Shown here piece by piece: positions 51,921-60,213 of a stretch of DNA of 64,000 bases. Origin of the DNA: Ferruginibacter paludis (lineage in GTDB: Bacteria; Bacteroidota; Bacteroidia; Chitinophagales; Chitinophagaceae); the NCBI RefSeq assembly GCF_030409685.1, contig NZ_JAUFQJ010000014.1, positions 248,001 to 312,000 of the forward strand, given 5' to 3'. Position 1 is the first letter of the stretch, and each line of letters starts with the position of its first letter. The position numbers were made by a program, and so were the translations under genes. The notes beneath the pieces were generated by a model, which saw only the letters and a program-made list of their open reading frames with translations, made no database searches and was not told the origin of the DNA.

Positions 51921-52509
51921 ATGGCTATTTCTATCAGCAAACAGCAACTAAAAAAACACCCATAACGTCTTACGAGACAATAAGACCATTTCTAAAAACC
52001 GGCGACTTATTTTTCAGCAGTAGTAGTTATGCTTTTTCAGGAGTGATACAAAAACTTACCAAAAGTACCTGGAGTCATGTAGCAGTAATTTATAAAGATG
52101 AAGAATTGGGAAGAGTACTGATATTGGAGGCGGAACCTTATGTTGGCATAAGACTCATTCCATTATCAAAATACCTGCACAATTATAAAGATAAAAGACG
52201 ACCCTATAAAGGCCAGATTGCTATCAGTCAGCTAAACGTAACTGTATCAAAAGAAATATGAACAAGGGCATCTGCTTTGGCTTAGATGAATTGACCAGGC
52301 CTTATGATAAGTTTGAGATTGTCCGCATCATGGTACGCATTCTCTTTCACATCAGCCGTCGCGAAAGAAACCGCAGCTACATTGGCAGTGAACTCATGAG
52401 AGATATTTTTGCAAAGACTGGTATTAACATTCAATGTAAAGGCACTTACATCAGTCCTGACAATATCTGGAGCGATGACAGAGTCCAAATGCAATACCGG
52501 ATTTTGTGA
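51921..52509 (+). pseudogene. Decayed permuted papain-like hydrolase (YiiX/NlpC-P60 type) with two frame breaks
   Basis: Three frames together spell one protein. ATG 51921 gives MAISISKQQLKKHP then TAA. Shifting frame within the A6 run at 51951-51956 continues as PITSYETIRPFLKTGDLFFS, STWSHVAVIYKDEELGRVLI (the His of the fold), and KGQIAISQLNVTVSKEI then TGA at 52259. Another shift continues from 52258 as CFGLDELTRPYDKFEIVRIM, RNRSYIGSELMRDIF, ISPDNIWSDDRVQMQYRIL. The family normally has Cys in the YxCSEL motif; here it is Gly (GGC). Two frameshifts plus loss of the catalytic Cys indicate a dead gene. It converges on map. Confidence 0.75.
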
Positions 52510-52512
52510 CTG

Positions 52513-53322
52513 CTAATAATCTGAACACAAATTTACATTTGCTTTTTCAGCGGCCTCAATTTCTGTAAAGGAAGATAAAATATCCGCCTTTGCCCCTTTC
52601 TGAATGGCTACTGTATGTTCATAATGTGCTGCGGGCTTGCCATCTTCTGTACGGATGGTCCAGCCGTCTTTATCATGATACACATTTTTCGTTCCCAGGT
52701 TGATCATTGGTTCAATTGCTATTACCATTCCTTCTTTCAGCTTTGCTCCGGTTCCCCGCTTGCCATAATTGGGTACCTGTGGCTCCTCGTGCAGATGCCT
52801 TCCAACACCATGTCCAACAAGCTCTCTCACAACACCATAACCATGCTCTCTTTCAGTATAATGTTGTACTGCATAAGCAATATCACCCGTTCTGTTTCCC
52901 TGCGTTGCCTTTTCAATTCCCTTATATAAAGAATCCTTTGTTACCCGTAACAATTGTTTCACTTCCGGTGCTATTTCACCTAACGCAAACGTATATGCAC
53001 TGTCGCCATGAAAGCCATTAATATAAGTGCCTACATCTACAGAAACAATATCGCCATCTTTTAAAGCCGTTTTTGTTGGAAATCCATGTACCACTGCATC
53101 GTTTACCGACATGCAACAGGCAAAAGGAAATGCAGGATTGCCATAACCTTTAAAAGAAGGTGTGGCCCCGTTGTCTCTTATAAACTGTTCCGCCACCTGG
53201 TCCAATTCCCATGTTGACATGCCCGGTCGAATGATAGCAGCCAGTGCTGCGAGTGTTTTACTTACCAGCAAATTGCTGATCCGCATCAGTTCAATTTCTG
53301 CTTTTGTTTTATAATGAATCAT
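52513..53322 (-). CDS. map: Methionine aminopeptidase, type I
   Basis: A 269-residue type I methionine aminopeptidase. The five metal ligands are present: Asp in GDIVSVDVGTYINGFHGDSA (two Asp), His in ELVGHGVGRHLHEEPQVPNY, Glu in GMVIAIEPMINLG, and Glu in HYEHTVAIQ. VVHGFPTKTALKDGD carries the substrate His. The enzyme removes initiator Met from nascent proteins. The gene lies at its usual place after secY, but a hairpin separates them and the genes that normally follow (infA, rpmJ and the alpha operon) are absent. Confidence 0.96.
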   Translation of the reverse strand: MIHYKTKAEIELMRISNLLVSKTLAALAAIIRPGMSTWELDQVAEQFIRDNGATPSFKGYGNPAFPFACCMSVNDAVVHGFPTKTALKDGDIVSVDVGTYINGFHGDSAYTFALGEIAPEVKQLLRVTKDSLYKGIEKATQGNRTGDIAYAVQHYTEREHGYGVVRELVGHGVGRHLHEEPQVPNYGKRGTGAKLKEGMVIAIEPMINLGTKNVYHDKDGWTIRTEDGKPAAHYEHTVAIQKGAKADILSSFTEIEAAEKANVNLCSDY

Positions 53323-53343
53323 ACTACCACTTTGTTTAACAAT

Positions 53344-53370
53344 AAACCCTGACGGTTAATGTCAGGGTTT
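53344..53370 (-). terminator. Perfect 10-bp hairpin between secY and map
   Basis: AAACCCTGAC (53344-53353) pairs exactly with GTCAGGGTTT (53361-53370), 7-nt loop. On the minus strand it is followed by ATTGTTAAAC, a weak T-tract, so it may act as a partial terminator or attenuator between secY and map. Confidence 0.55.
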
Positions 53371-53416
53371 AAATAAAATATGCTGATCCCATATAAACCG
53401 GGATAGAGTAATTGTA

Positions 53417-54754
53417 CTATACTCCGCCTACAGCTGAAGTTTGTCTTCCCTGGATTCTTCCTGAACTCATAAGGCCATCGTATTGACGCATCAACAGCTG
53501 CGTTTCTATCTGCTGTAAAGTATCCAAAATTACGGCTACCATAATCAATAAAGATGTTCCACCATAAAAAGTTGCAAAAGCCTGCTGCGTTTTAAATACT
53601 AATTGAAACAGACCTGGCAGAATACCTACAAAGGCCAGTAAAACGGCACCAGGTAAAGTAATTCTATCCATGATAGTACCAATATAATCAGCAGTTGGCT
53701 GTCCTGGTTTAACACCTGGAATAAATCCATTGTTGCGTTTCAAGTCTTCAGCCATTTGCTTCGGATTAAAGATTAAGGCTGTATATAAAAATGTAAATGC
53801 AATTACACAAACTGTGTATACCAACATATACACCCCATTGGTATGATCAGTAAAATACTTAGCCCAACCACCACCGGTGAAGCCAGAAAATATAGTTGGT
53901 AAAAATAAAATTGCCTGGGCAAAAATGATCGGCATAACACCGGAAGCATTCACCTTTAAAGGAAGGAAATTTCTTGCGCCACCAAACTGCCTGTTTCCAA
54001 CAATTTGCTTTGCATAATTCACGGGCACTTTTCTTGTTCCCTGTATCAGCAAAATTAATCCCATGATGATCGCCACTAAAAATGCAATCTCAATTAAGAA
54101 GATGAGTAAACCGCCACCGCCTCTTGCGGCTCTTGAAGACCATTCCTGTATGAATGCCTGTGGAAGTCTGGCCAGGATACCCATCATGATGATGATTGAA
54201 GTACCATTGCCCAAACCTTTATCCGTAATTTTTTCACCTAACCACATTACAAACAATGTACCCACGGTTAAAAGAATAACGGTAGAAATAACAAAGAAGC
54301 CAGCATAGGAAGGTAACAAGGCTTCTGCATTACCGGCACTTTTCAAATAACCAATATATGCTGCAGCCTGAAACGCAGTAACGATTACTGTAAGGTAACG
54401 GGTCCATTGATTAATTTTCTTTCTTCCACTTTCACCTTCTTTCTGCACCTTCGCCATTTGCGGAACCAGAATAGTAATTAACTGCATAAAAATAGAGGCA
54501 GAAATGTAAGGCATAATACCTAATGCAAAAATAGAAGCCTTAGAAAATGCTCCTCCCACAAACGCATCCAATAAGCCTAACATGCCATTTTTAGTGCTAT
54601 TGCTTAGGTTGGCTAACTTATTAGGATCAATACCTGGCAATACGATAAAAGAACCCAAACGATAAATAAATATCAATAACAGGGTAAACAATATCTTGTT
54701 CCGAAGCTCTTCGATGCTCCAGATATTTTTAAGTGTTTGAACAAATTTCTTCAC
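53417..54754 (-). CDS. secY: Preprotein translocase subunit SecY
   Basis: A 445-residue SecY with ten membrane helices. Conserved regions include the N-terminal IWSIEELRNKILFTLLLIFI, the plug-domain region VLPGIDPNKLANL, LGIMPYISASIFMQLITIL, GNGTSIIIMMGIL, VPVNYAKQIVGNRQFGG, KVNASGVMPIIFAQAILFLP, NPKQMAEDLKRNNGFIPGVK and GGTSLLIMVAVILDTLQQIE near the C terminus. It forms the protein-conducting channel of the inner membrane with SecE and SecG. It lies at the end of the spc operon, after rplO, as in most bacteria. Confidence 0.97.
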   Translation of the reverse strand: MKKFVQTLKNIWSIEELRNKILFTLLLIFIYRLGSFIVLPGIDPNKLANLSNSTKNGMLGLLDAFVGGAFSKASIFALGIMPYISASIFMQLITILVPQMAKVQKEGESGRKKINQWTRYLTVIVTAFQAAAYIGYLKSAGNAEALLPSYAGFFVISTVILLTVGTLFVMWLGEKITDKGLGNGTSIIIMMGILARLPQAFIQEWSSRAARGGGGLLIFLIEIAFLVAIIMGLILLIQGTRKVPVNYAKQIVGNRQFGGARNFLPLKVNASGVMPIIFAQAILFLPTIFSGFTGGGWAKYFTDHTNGVYMLVYTVCVIAFTFLYTALIFNPKQMAEDLKRNNGFIPGVKPGQPTADYIGTIMDRITLPGAVLLAFVGILPGLFQLVFKTQQAFATFYGGTSLLIMVAVILDTLQQIETQLLMRQYDGLMSSGRIQGRQTSAVGGV

Positions 54755-54851
54755 AGAATTAAGGCGTTTAAATGTTTTCGTAAACTAAAAAAGACGCTTT
54801 CAATACCGGCCCTTTTCGGCAAGCAGGAATGCGTCTGCAAATATCGTGAAA

Positions 54852-55301
54852 TTATTTAACTATCTCTACGGAACCTCCGGCGGCTTCAATAGCAGCTTTA
54901 GCTTTTTCGCTAACTGCATTTACTTTAAAAGCATACTTGCCTTTGATTTCGCCTACACCTAAAATTTTGATGTTGTCATTCTGACTGATTAAACCATTGA
55001 TATACAAATTCTGAGGTGTAAATTCTGTGATACTGTATTTTTCTGCGTAATGATCAATCTGACCTAAATTGATCACTTTATATTCAATACGGTTGATATT
55101 TTTAAAGCCGCGTTTTGGAACACGACGCTGAATAGGCATCTGGCCACCTTCAAAAGCCATTTTGCTTTTGTAACCTGCACGGCTTTGTCCGCCCTTATTA
55201 CCTTTGGTAGATGTACCACCTTTACCACTTGCTTCACCACGGCCAATGCGCTTTGCTTTATGCGTTGCTCCTTTGGCTGGTCTTAATGAATGTAATTCCA
55301 T
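54852..55301 (-). CDS. rplO: 50S ribosomal protein L15
   Basis: A 149-residue L15 with the basic glycine-rich N terminus (MELHSLRPAKGATHKAKRIG, RGEASGKGGTSTKGNKGGQ), FEGGQMPIQRRVPKRGFKNI, and the C-terminal VNAVSEKAKAAIEAAGGSVE. It binds 23S rRNA at a late stage of 50S assembly. It follows rpmD after an unusually long 122-bp spacer that contains a GGGGT/ACCCC hairpin and octameric AT-rich repeats. Confidence 0.97.
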   Translation of the reverse strand: MELHSLRPAKGATHKAKRIGRGEASGKGGTSTKGNKGGQSRAGYKSKMAFEGGQMPIQRRVPKRGFKNINRIEYKVINLGQIDHYAEKYSITEFTPQNLYINGLISQNDNIKILGVGEIKGKYAFKVNAVSEKAKAAIEAAGGSVEIVK

Positions 55302-55346
55302 GTTTATCTGATTTTGTACTTACGGGGTATCACCCCTCGCAATTAA

Positions 55347-55378
55347 TTTTAAAATTTGAAAATGACTCAACTTTAAAA
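55347..55378. repeat. Octameric AT-rich repeats in the rpmD-rplO spacer
   Basis: TTTTAAAA, TTTGAAAA, TGACTCAA, CTTTAAAA in an 8-bp register. The next octamer, ATGAATTC, diverges. This is weaker than the other repeat tracts. Confidence 0.4.
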
Positions 55379-55423
55379 ATGAATTCAAACTATTAAGTCA
55401 TAGTGTAATAAAGAATTTGCGAA

Positions 55424-55606
55424 TTATGCAAGTTCTTCAACAGAAACCAGGTGATTCACTTTGCGAACCATACCCAGAATTTGTGGAGTGGCTTCTACTT
55501 CCACAGAAGCATTCATCTTCTTCAATCCCAAAGCCACCATTGTTCTTTTCTGGCGTTCCGGCCGGTCGATTACACTTTTAACCTGTGTTACTTTTATCTT
55601 TTTCAT
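55424..55606 (-). CDS. rpmD: 50S ribosomal protein L30
   Basis: A 60-residue L30 typical in length: KIKVTQVKSVIDRPERQKRT, MVALGLKKMNASVEVEATPQ, ILGMVRKVNHLVSVEELA. It sits on the 50S subunit near the base of the stalk. It is located between rpsE and rplO in standard spc order; a small TCCCT/AGGGA hairpin (55612-55624) lies just ahead of its start. Confidence 0.97.
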   Translation of the reverse strand: MKKIKVTQVKSVIDRPERQKRTMVALGLKKMNASVEVEATPQILGMVRKVNHLVSVEELA

Positions 55607-55681
55607 GCCCTGATCCCTGAAAGGGAATTTTATTTTTAATTAAAGATTATGCATTCAATGTTCTCAAGAGAACACTTGCAT

Positions 55682-56200
55682 TTATCCGTTAAATACCTTC
55701 TTTAAGGAAATTTGTCTTGTTTTTGCAACCGCAATTGGTTCACGCAAAGTAGCCAACGCTTTAACAGTTGCTTTTACCACGTTGGTTGGGTTGGCAGAAC
55801 CAAGGCTCTTAGCCAATACGTCTGTGATTCCGGCAGCTTCCAGTACAGCACGCATACTGCCTCCCGCAATTACACCGGTACCATGTGCAGCTGGTTTAAT
55901 AAAAACCTTTGCAGCACCTTCCTTAGATAATTGTTCGTGCGGAATAGTACCATGCATAACAGGAACTTTTATCAAATTCTTTTTTGCATCTTCAATACCT
56001 TTTGTAATAGCTTCCTGTACTTCTTTTGCTTTACCTAAACCTTGGCCTACAACACCTGCACCATTGCCAACTACTACCAGTGCAGAAAAACTAAAGGCAC
56101 GGCCGCCTTTGGTGGTTTTTACCACGCGGTTGATAGAAACAACTTTTTCTTTCAACTCAAGGTCACCGGCTTTTACTCTGTTATCGTTTGCTTTTAACAT
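55682..56200 (-). CDS. rpsE: 30S ribosomal protein S5
   Basis: A 172-residue S5: the N-terminal double-stranded-RNA-binding-like domain ([60 protein letters not shown]) and the C-terminal domain ([57 protein letters not shown]). It has roles in decoding fidelity and mRNA unwinding. It is found between rplR and rpmD as expected. Confidence 0.97.
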   Translation of the reverse strand: MLKANDNRVKAGDLELKEKVVSINRVVKTTKGGRAFSFSALVVVGNGAGVVGQGLGKAKEVQEAITKGIEDAKKNLIKVPVMHGTIPHEQLSKEGAAKVFIKPAAHGTGVIAGGSMRAVLEAAGITDVLAKSLGSANPTNVVKATVKALATLREPIAVAKTRQISLKKVFNG

Positions 56201-56227
56201 GTATAGTTCTTATTAGAAAATTTATAA

Positions 56228-56581
56228 TTAAAATTGTAAACCACCTTCTCTCGCGCCTTCAGCAACTGCCTTTACACGACCATGATAAATGTATCCACCA
56301 CGATCGAACACAACTGTTGTAAGACCCAGGTCAGTTGCTTTTCTTGCGATGGCATTTCCAACCAGTTTACTCTTTTCAGTTTTTGTAACTTTTTGAGCTT
56401 TGATATCCTTGTCCAGTGATGAAACAGAAGCAATGGTAGAACCATTTTCGTCGTTGATCAACTGTGCATAAATAGCCGCGTTGCTTCTGAAAACACTTAA
56501 CCTTGGCCTTGCTGCAACACCATTTATTTTTTTACGGATACGGAACTTAATCTTTTCCCTTGCACTTGATTTGTTGTTCAT
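56228..56581 (-). CDS. rplR: 50S ribosomal protein L18
   Basis: A 117-residue L18: KIKFRIRKKINGVAARPRLS, VFRSNAAIYAQLINDENGST, VVFDRGGYIYHGRVKAVAEG, AREGGLQF. It binds 5S rRNA in the central protuberance. Its start is preceded, 15 bp upstream, by a TTCCCCG/CGGGGAA hairpin (56596-56616), and then by an octamer repeat tract in the 120-bp spacer after rplF. Confidence 0.97.
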   Translation of the reverse strand: MNNKSSAREKIKFRIRKKINGVAARPRLSVFRSNAAIYAQLINDENGSTIASVSSLDKDIKAQKVTKTEKSKLVGNAIARKATDLGLTTVVFDRGGYIYHGRVKAVAEGAREGGLQF

Positions 56582-56595
56582 GATCTTTTATTTTG

Positions 56596-56616
56596 TTCCC
56601 CGATACTGCCGGGGAA
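56596..56616 (-). promoter_or_regulatory. Hairpin just upstream of rplR
   Basis: TTCCCCG (56596-56602) pairs with CGGGGAA (56610-56616), 7-nt loop. It is transcribed with the operon and positioned immediately ahead of the rplR translation start, with no T-run after it. It may be an RNA processing or translation-control element. Confidence 0.45.
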
Positions 56617-56618
56617 AA

Positions 56619-56649
56619 TTTGAAAATTTGAAATCCGAAAATGTGAAAA
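56619..56649. repeat. Octameric tandem repeat (TTTGAAAA type) in the rplF-rplR spacer
   Basis: TTTGAAAA, TTTGAAAT, CCGAAAA (7 bp), TGTGAAAA in tandem. The same unit recurs at 60145-60176 in another spacer of this operon. Confidence 0.7.
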
Positions 56650-56701
56650 TTACTTTGCTTGTCGTGCCATTTTCCAATTGGCCTTTTCACGCCCTCACTT
56701 A

Positions 56702-57256
56702 TTACTTACCAGCAGACTTACCAGCTTTTCTTCTCAATACTTCACCCTTAAACTTAACACCCTTTCCTTTGTACGGTTCAGGCTTACGCAGTCCACGGAT
56801 TTTAGCACACACCTGGCCAAGTAATTGTTTATCTACACTCTCTAAGGTAATGATCGGATTTTGTCCTTTCTCCTGTGAAGTAGTTACTTTTAATTCTTTA
56901 GGTATTTCAAAAACAATGTTATGCGAATATCCTAAAGCAAGATCCAGCAGGTTTCCAGTGCTCGCAGCTTTAAAACCCACACCCACCAATTCAAGCTGTT
57001 TTGTATATCCTTCAGAAACACCTTTTACCATGTTACTAACCAATGAACGGTATAAACCATGCATAGCCTTATGACGGATTTGATCAGTTGGTCTTACAAG
57101 TTCCAGATGACTATCTTTGACTTCTAGTTTCATATCTCTGTCAACCGCCTGTTTCAATTCACCTTTAGGTCCCTTAACAGTTACCACATTATCCTTACCT
57201 ACTACAATTGTAACACCAGCGGGAAATTCAACCGGTTTTTTTCCTATTCTAGACAT
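56702..57256 (-). CDS. rplF: 50S ribosomal protein L6
   Basis: About 184 residues from ATG 57256 (MSRIGKKPVEFPAGVTI); nine upstream in-frame residues from 57283 are not part of L6. Signatures include VKGPKGELKQAVDRDMKLEV, MVKGVSEGYTKQLELVGVGF, VTTSQEKGQNPIITLESVDK, and the C-terminal AKIRGLRKPEPYKGKGVKFK. L6 binds 23S rRNA near the GTPase-associated centre. A GTCGTG/CACGAC hairpin lies about 30 bp before its start. Confidence 0.97.
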   Translation of the reverse strand: MSRIGKKPVEFPAGVTIVVGKDNVVTVKGPKGELKQAVDRDMKLEVKDSHLELVRPTDQIRHKAMHGLYRSLVSNMVKGVSEGYTKQLELVGVGFKAASTGNLLDLALGYSHNIVFEIPKELKVTTSQEKGQNPIITLESVDKQLLGQVCAKIRGLRKPEPYKGKGVKFKGEVLRRKAGKSAGK

Positions 57257-57365
57257 AGTCGATTTTAATTTTATTATTATCAATCCGGGTCGTGTTCAGC
57301 CACGACTTTGGCTTAATTGTCAAACCATTTATATGCTTATTCTTTTCTTCTTACAAAGAAAAGTC

Positions 57366-57764
57366 TTAGTAGATATTACACAATACTTCACCACCCACAT
57401 TTTGAGCTTTTGCTTCTTTATCTGTCATTACACCTTTTGATGTAGACACAATTGCAATACCCAAACCATTTTTCACTCTCTTAAATTCACCTGGCTTAGC
57501 GTAAGTACGCAAACCCGGACGTGATACTCTTTCCAGGCTTTGTATTACCGGCAATTTTGTAGCAGCATCGTACTTAAGCGCAATTTTAATTACACCTTGT
57601 TTGCTATCGTCCTCAAATTTGTATTTCAAAATGTACCCCTTATCGTACAAAATTTCTGTCATGCGTTTTTTCAAATTCGATGCAGGAATTTCAACAATAC
57701 GGTGATTGGCCATTTGTGCGTTACGTATTCTTGTAAGAAAATCCGCTATAGGATCAGTTACCAT
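57366..57764 (-). CDS. rpsH: 30S ribosomal protein S8
   Basis: A 132-residue S8: DPIADFLTRIRNAQMANHRI, VEIPASNLKKRMTEILYDKG, VSRPGLRTYAKPGEFKRVKN, and GLGIAIVSTSKGVMTDKEAK with GGEVLCNIY at the end. It is a primary 16S rRNA-binding protein and, in enterobacteria, a translational repressor of the spc operon. Whether that control exists here is not visible. Confidence 0.97.
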   Translation of the reverse strand: MVTDPIADFLTRIRNAQMANHRIVEIPASNLKKRMTEILYDKGYILKYKFEDDSKQGVIKIALKYDAATKLPVIQSLERVSRPGLRTYAKPGEFKRVKNGLGIAIVSTSKGVMTDKEAKAQNVGGEVLCNIY

Positions 57765-57845
57765 AATTAGTTAAATTGACTTTGTTATTAGATAATTTTT
57801 TTACAGTGATTTCAATATTGCTACTGATCTGCTGTTTTTAATTTC

Positions 57846-58115
57846 TTACCAGCTTGCCTTGGTAACTCCGGGTATTTTCCCAGCCAATGCCATATCACGG
57901 AACATGTTTCTTGATAAACCAAAATGCCGCATGTATCCTCTAGGACGGCCGGTTAACTGGCAACGGTTTCTTAAACGTACAGGAGACGCATTCTTTGGTA
58001 AAAGATCCAAAGCTTTGTAATCGCCGGCAGCTTTTAAAGTTGCTCTTTTTTCAGCAAATTTTGCGCTCATTACTTCACGCTTTCTCTGCCTGGCTTCAAT
58101 TGATTTTTTTGCCAT
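57846..58115 (-). CDS. rpsN: 30S ribosomal protein S14
   Basis: An 89-residue S14 of the long, zinc-free type: [71 protein letters not shown]. Only one Cys is present in the region where zinc-type S14 has four. It is located between rplE and rpsH. Confidence 0.97.
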   Translation of the reverse strand: MAKKSIEARQRKREVMSAKFAEKRATLKAAGDYKALDLLPKNASPVRLRNRCQLTGRPRGYMRHFGLSRNMFRDMALAGKIPGVTKASW

Positions 58116-58133
58116 GTTCTGTTATTGTTTAAA

Positions 58134-58700
58134 TTATTTTTTTACATTTTTAAATGGCATTCCCAATTCTTTCAGCAACTCAAATGCTTCTTCGTTTGTT
58201 GAAGCAGTTGTTACGAAAGTAATATCCATACCGGTAATTTTATTTACCTTATCAATATCAATTTCTGGAAAGATAATTTGTTCTGTAATACCCAATGTGT
58301 AATTACCGCGACCATCAAATGACTTGTCATTGATACCTTTGAAATCACGTACGCGTGGTAAAGAAACAGATACAAACCTGTCAAGGAATTCAAACATCTT
58401 AACTCCGCGAAGTGTAACCCTTGCACCAATTGGCATGGCTTTACGCAACTTGAAGTTCGAGATATCTTTCTTACTCATAGTAGCAACTGCTTTCTGACCA
58501 GTTATTGTTGATAACTCTTCAACAGCAATGTCTACTAATTTTTTATCTGCTACAGCGCCGTTCACACCACGATTCAAACAAATCTTGGTAAGCTTCGGTG
58601 CCTGCATAATGGTTTTATAACCAAATTTTTTCATTAAAGCAGGTACAACTTCTTTAGTGTACTTATCTGCTAATCTTGGAGTGTAAGTTGTTGTGCTCAT
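58134..58700 (-). CDS. rplE: 50S ribosomal protein L5
   Basis: A 188-residue L5: [119 protein letters not shown]. It binds 5S rRNA and contacts P-site tRNA. It overlaps the rplX stop by one base (TAATG), indicating translational coupling. Confidence 0.97.
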   Translation of the reverse strand: MSTTTYTPRLADKYTKEVVPALMKKFGYKTIMQAPKLTKICLNRGVNGAVADKKLVDIAVEELSTITGQKAVATMSKKDISNFKLRKAMPIGARVTLRGVKMFEFLDRFVSVSLPRVRDFKGINDKSFDGRGNYTLGITEQIIFPEIDIDKVNKITGMDITFVTTASTNEEAFELLKELGMPFKNVKK

Positions 58701-59038
58701 TATTTTATAGCCTCCCCTGATTTTTTAGATACTCTGATTAATTTACCGTTTTCCCTGGTGCGCTTAATTTTTGTTGGCCCACCTGTTTTAGCATCCCACA
58801 ACATCACGTTACTGATATTGATCGGCGCTTCGATTTTCACAATACCACCTTTCGTGTTCTGAGAAGTTGGCTTGGTATGTTTGGTTACGATGTTTACACC
58901 TTCTACCAAAACACGACCTTTTTCCAAAATTACTTCCAGCACTTTACGAGGCTTTTTAAGGTCCTTGTCTTCACCGGTAATAACAACTACGTTGTCGCCT
59001 TTTTTAATGCTAAACTTAGGTTTAAATCTTGTACTCAT
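58700..59038 (-). CDS. rplX: 50S ribosomal protein L24
   Basis: A 112-residue L24 with the KOW motif: [80 protein letters not shown]. It is an assembly initiator of the 50S subunit. It has a one-base overlap with rplE. Confidence 0.97.
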   Translation of the reverse strand: MSTRFKPKFSIKKGDNVVVITGEDKDLKKPRKVLEVILEKGRVLVEGVNIVTKHTKPTSQNTKGGIVKIEAPINISNVMLWDAKTGGPTKIKRTRENGKLIRVSKKSGEAIK

Positions 59039-59163
59039 TTTATTAATGTGCCCTTCGGCTTTTTATCTTTATTTATAACCGGCTTTAACAGCCTCACTCA
59101 AAATCGTTGTGTCACTCACTTGTACCTTTTCAGCCTCATTCATCCCTTTCAACGGCAACAGTA

Positions 59164-59532
59164 TTATAATACTTCCGGAGCCAGCGATATAATTTTCATA
59201 TACCCCTTGTCCCTTAATTCACGGGCAACTGGGCCAAAAATACGTGTACCTCTTGGTTCGTCTGAATTGTTCAGCAATACAACCGCATTGTCGTCAAAAC
59301 GAATGTAAGAACCATCTTTACGACGCAATTTATTTACTGTTCTTACAATAACGGCTTTGCTTACAGTTCCTTTTTTAATACCACCGTTTGGTGTAGCATC
59401 TTTTACGGTAACCACAATTTTATCACCGATTTTAGCATAGTCCTGGCCGGAGTTACCCAACACCCGAATACACAATACCTCTTTGGCACCACTGTTATCC
59501 GCTACGTTCAATCTGCTTTCTTGCTGAATCAT
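59164..59532 (-). CDS. rplN: 50S ribosomal protein L14
   Basis: A 122-residue L14: [100 protein letters not shown]. It lies at the subunit interface. A heptad repeat tract (59535-59576) begins immediately ahead of its start codon and would be in the leader of its cistron. Confidence 0.97.
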   Translation of the reverse strand: MIQQESRLNVADNSGAKEVLCIRVLGNSGQDYAKIGDKIVVTVKDATPNGGIKKGTVSKAVIVRTVNKLRRKDGSYIRFDDNAVVLLNNSDEPRGTRIFGPVARELRDKGYMKIISLAPEVL

Positions 59533-59534
59533 TT

Positions 59535-59576
59535 TATTAAGTTTTTAGTACTGAGTATTTAGTACTGAGTACTGAG
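59535..59576. repeat. 7-bp tandem repeat (TACTGAG) in the rpsQ-rplN spacer
   Basis: Six units in exact register: TATTAAG, TTTTTAG, TACTGAG, TATTTAG, TACTGAG, TACTGAG. On the operon strand this reads CTCAGTA, ending next to the rplN ATG. A TTACTA/TAGTAA hairpin lies further into the same spacer. Confidence 0.8.
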
Positions 59577-59627
59577 ATGTTCCTAAAATTTCTTACTATT
59601 ATTGTCTTAGTAATAAGTACCAAAGTC

Positions 59628-59903
59628 TTACTTAACTTTCTCAACTATCTCAACCAGTCTCCAGCGTTTTGTTTTGCTGATAGGACGTGTTTCCATAATC
59701 TTTACTGTATCCCCGATACTGCATTCGTTCTTTTCATCGTGTGCATGAAATTTGGTAGATTTTTTTACGAACTTTCCATAAAGCGGATGCTTCACTTTTC
59801 TTTCGATTACAACTACAATGGATTTATCCATCTTGTTGCTGGAAACTACTCCAACTCTTATCTTACGTAAATTTCTTTCGATCGTTGTTTCTGTTGCGCT
59901 CAT
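59628..59903 (-). CDS. rpsQ: 30S ribosomal protein S17
   Basis: A 91-residue S17: [80 protein letters not shown]. It is a primary 16S rRNA-binding protein. It follows rpmC by 18 bp. Confidence 0.97.
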   Translation of the reverse strand: MSATETTIERNLRKIRVGVVSSNKMDKSIVVVIERKVKHPLYGKFVKKSTKFHAHDEKNECSIGDTVKIMETRPISKTKRWRLVEIVEKVK

Positions 59904-59921
59904 TGTTGCAAAATTTATGGT

Positions 59922-60134
59922 TTAATTTAAACCGAGTTCAATCTTTCTTAATGCTGTTTTTAAACGGGCCAAATCTCTGCGCAATAAACGCATACTAACG
60001 GGATTCTCCAGGGGAGAAATACTGTGAGCAAAAGATACTTTCTTTAAACGTAATTCGTCTTCAGCGATCTTGGCTTTTAAATCTTCAAGACCTAAACCCT
60101 TAATACTCGTTAAAAAATCTGCTTTCTTTGACAT
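59922..60134 (-). CDS. rpmC: 50S ribosomal protein L29
   Basis: A 70-residue helical L29: FLTSIKGLGLEDLKAKIAED, ELRLKKVSFAHSISPLENPV, RLLRRDLARLKTALRKIELG. It sits near the exit of the peptide tunnel. An octamer repeat tract is just upstream of its start, in the spacer after rplP. Confidence 0.96.
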   Translation of the reverse strand: MSKKADFLTSIKGLGLEDLKAKIAEDELRLKKVSFAHSISPLENPVSMRLLRRDLARLKTALRKIELGLN

Positions 60135-60144
60135 TATATTCTAA

Positions 60145-60176
60145 TTTGAAAATTTGAAAATTCGAAAACCGGAAAT
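60145..60176. repeat. Octameric tandem repeat (TTTGAAAA type) in the rplP-rpmC spacer
   Basis: TTTGAAAA, TTTGAAAA, TTCGAAAA, CCGGAAAT in strict 8-bp register, 10 bp ahead of the rpmC ATG on the operon strand. Confidence 0.75.
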
Positions 60177-60213
60177 TACTACTCACTTAACAATTACACA
60201 TTTTCCTGTTCTC

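Noticed and set aside
54792-54836. AGACGC/GCGTCT pair between rplO and secY as a regulatory leader
   Set aside because: Six-bp arms with a 33-nt loop can occur by chance, and no conserved leader motif is visible.
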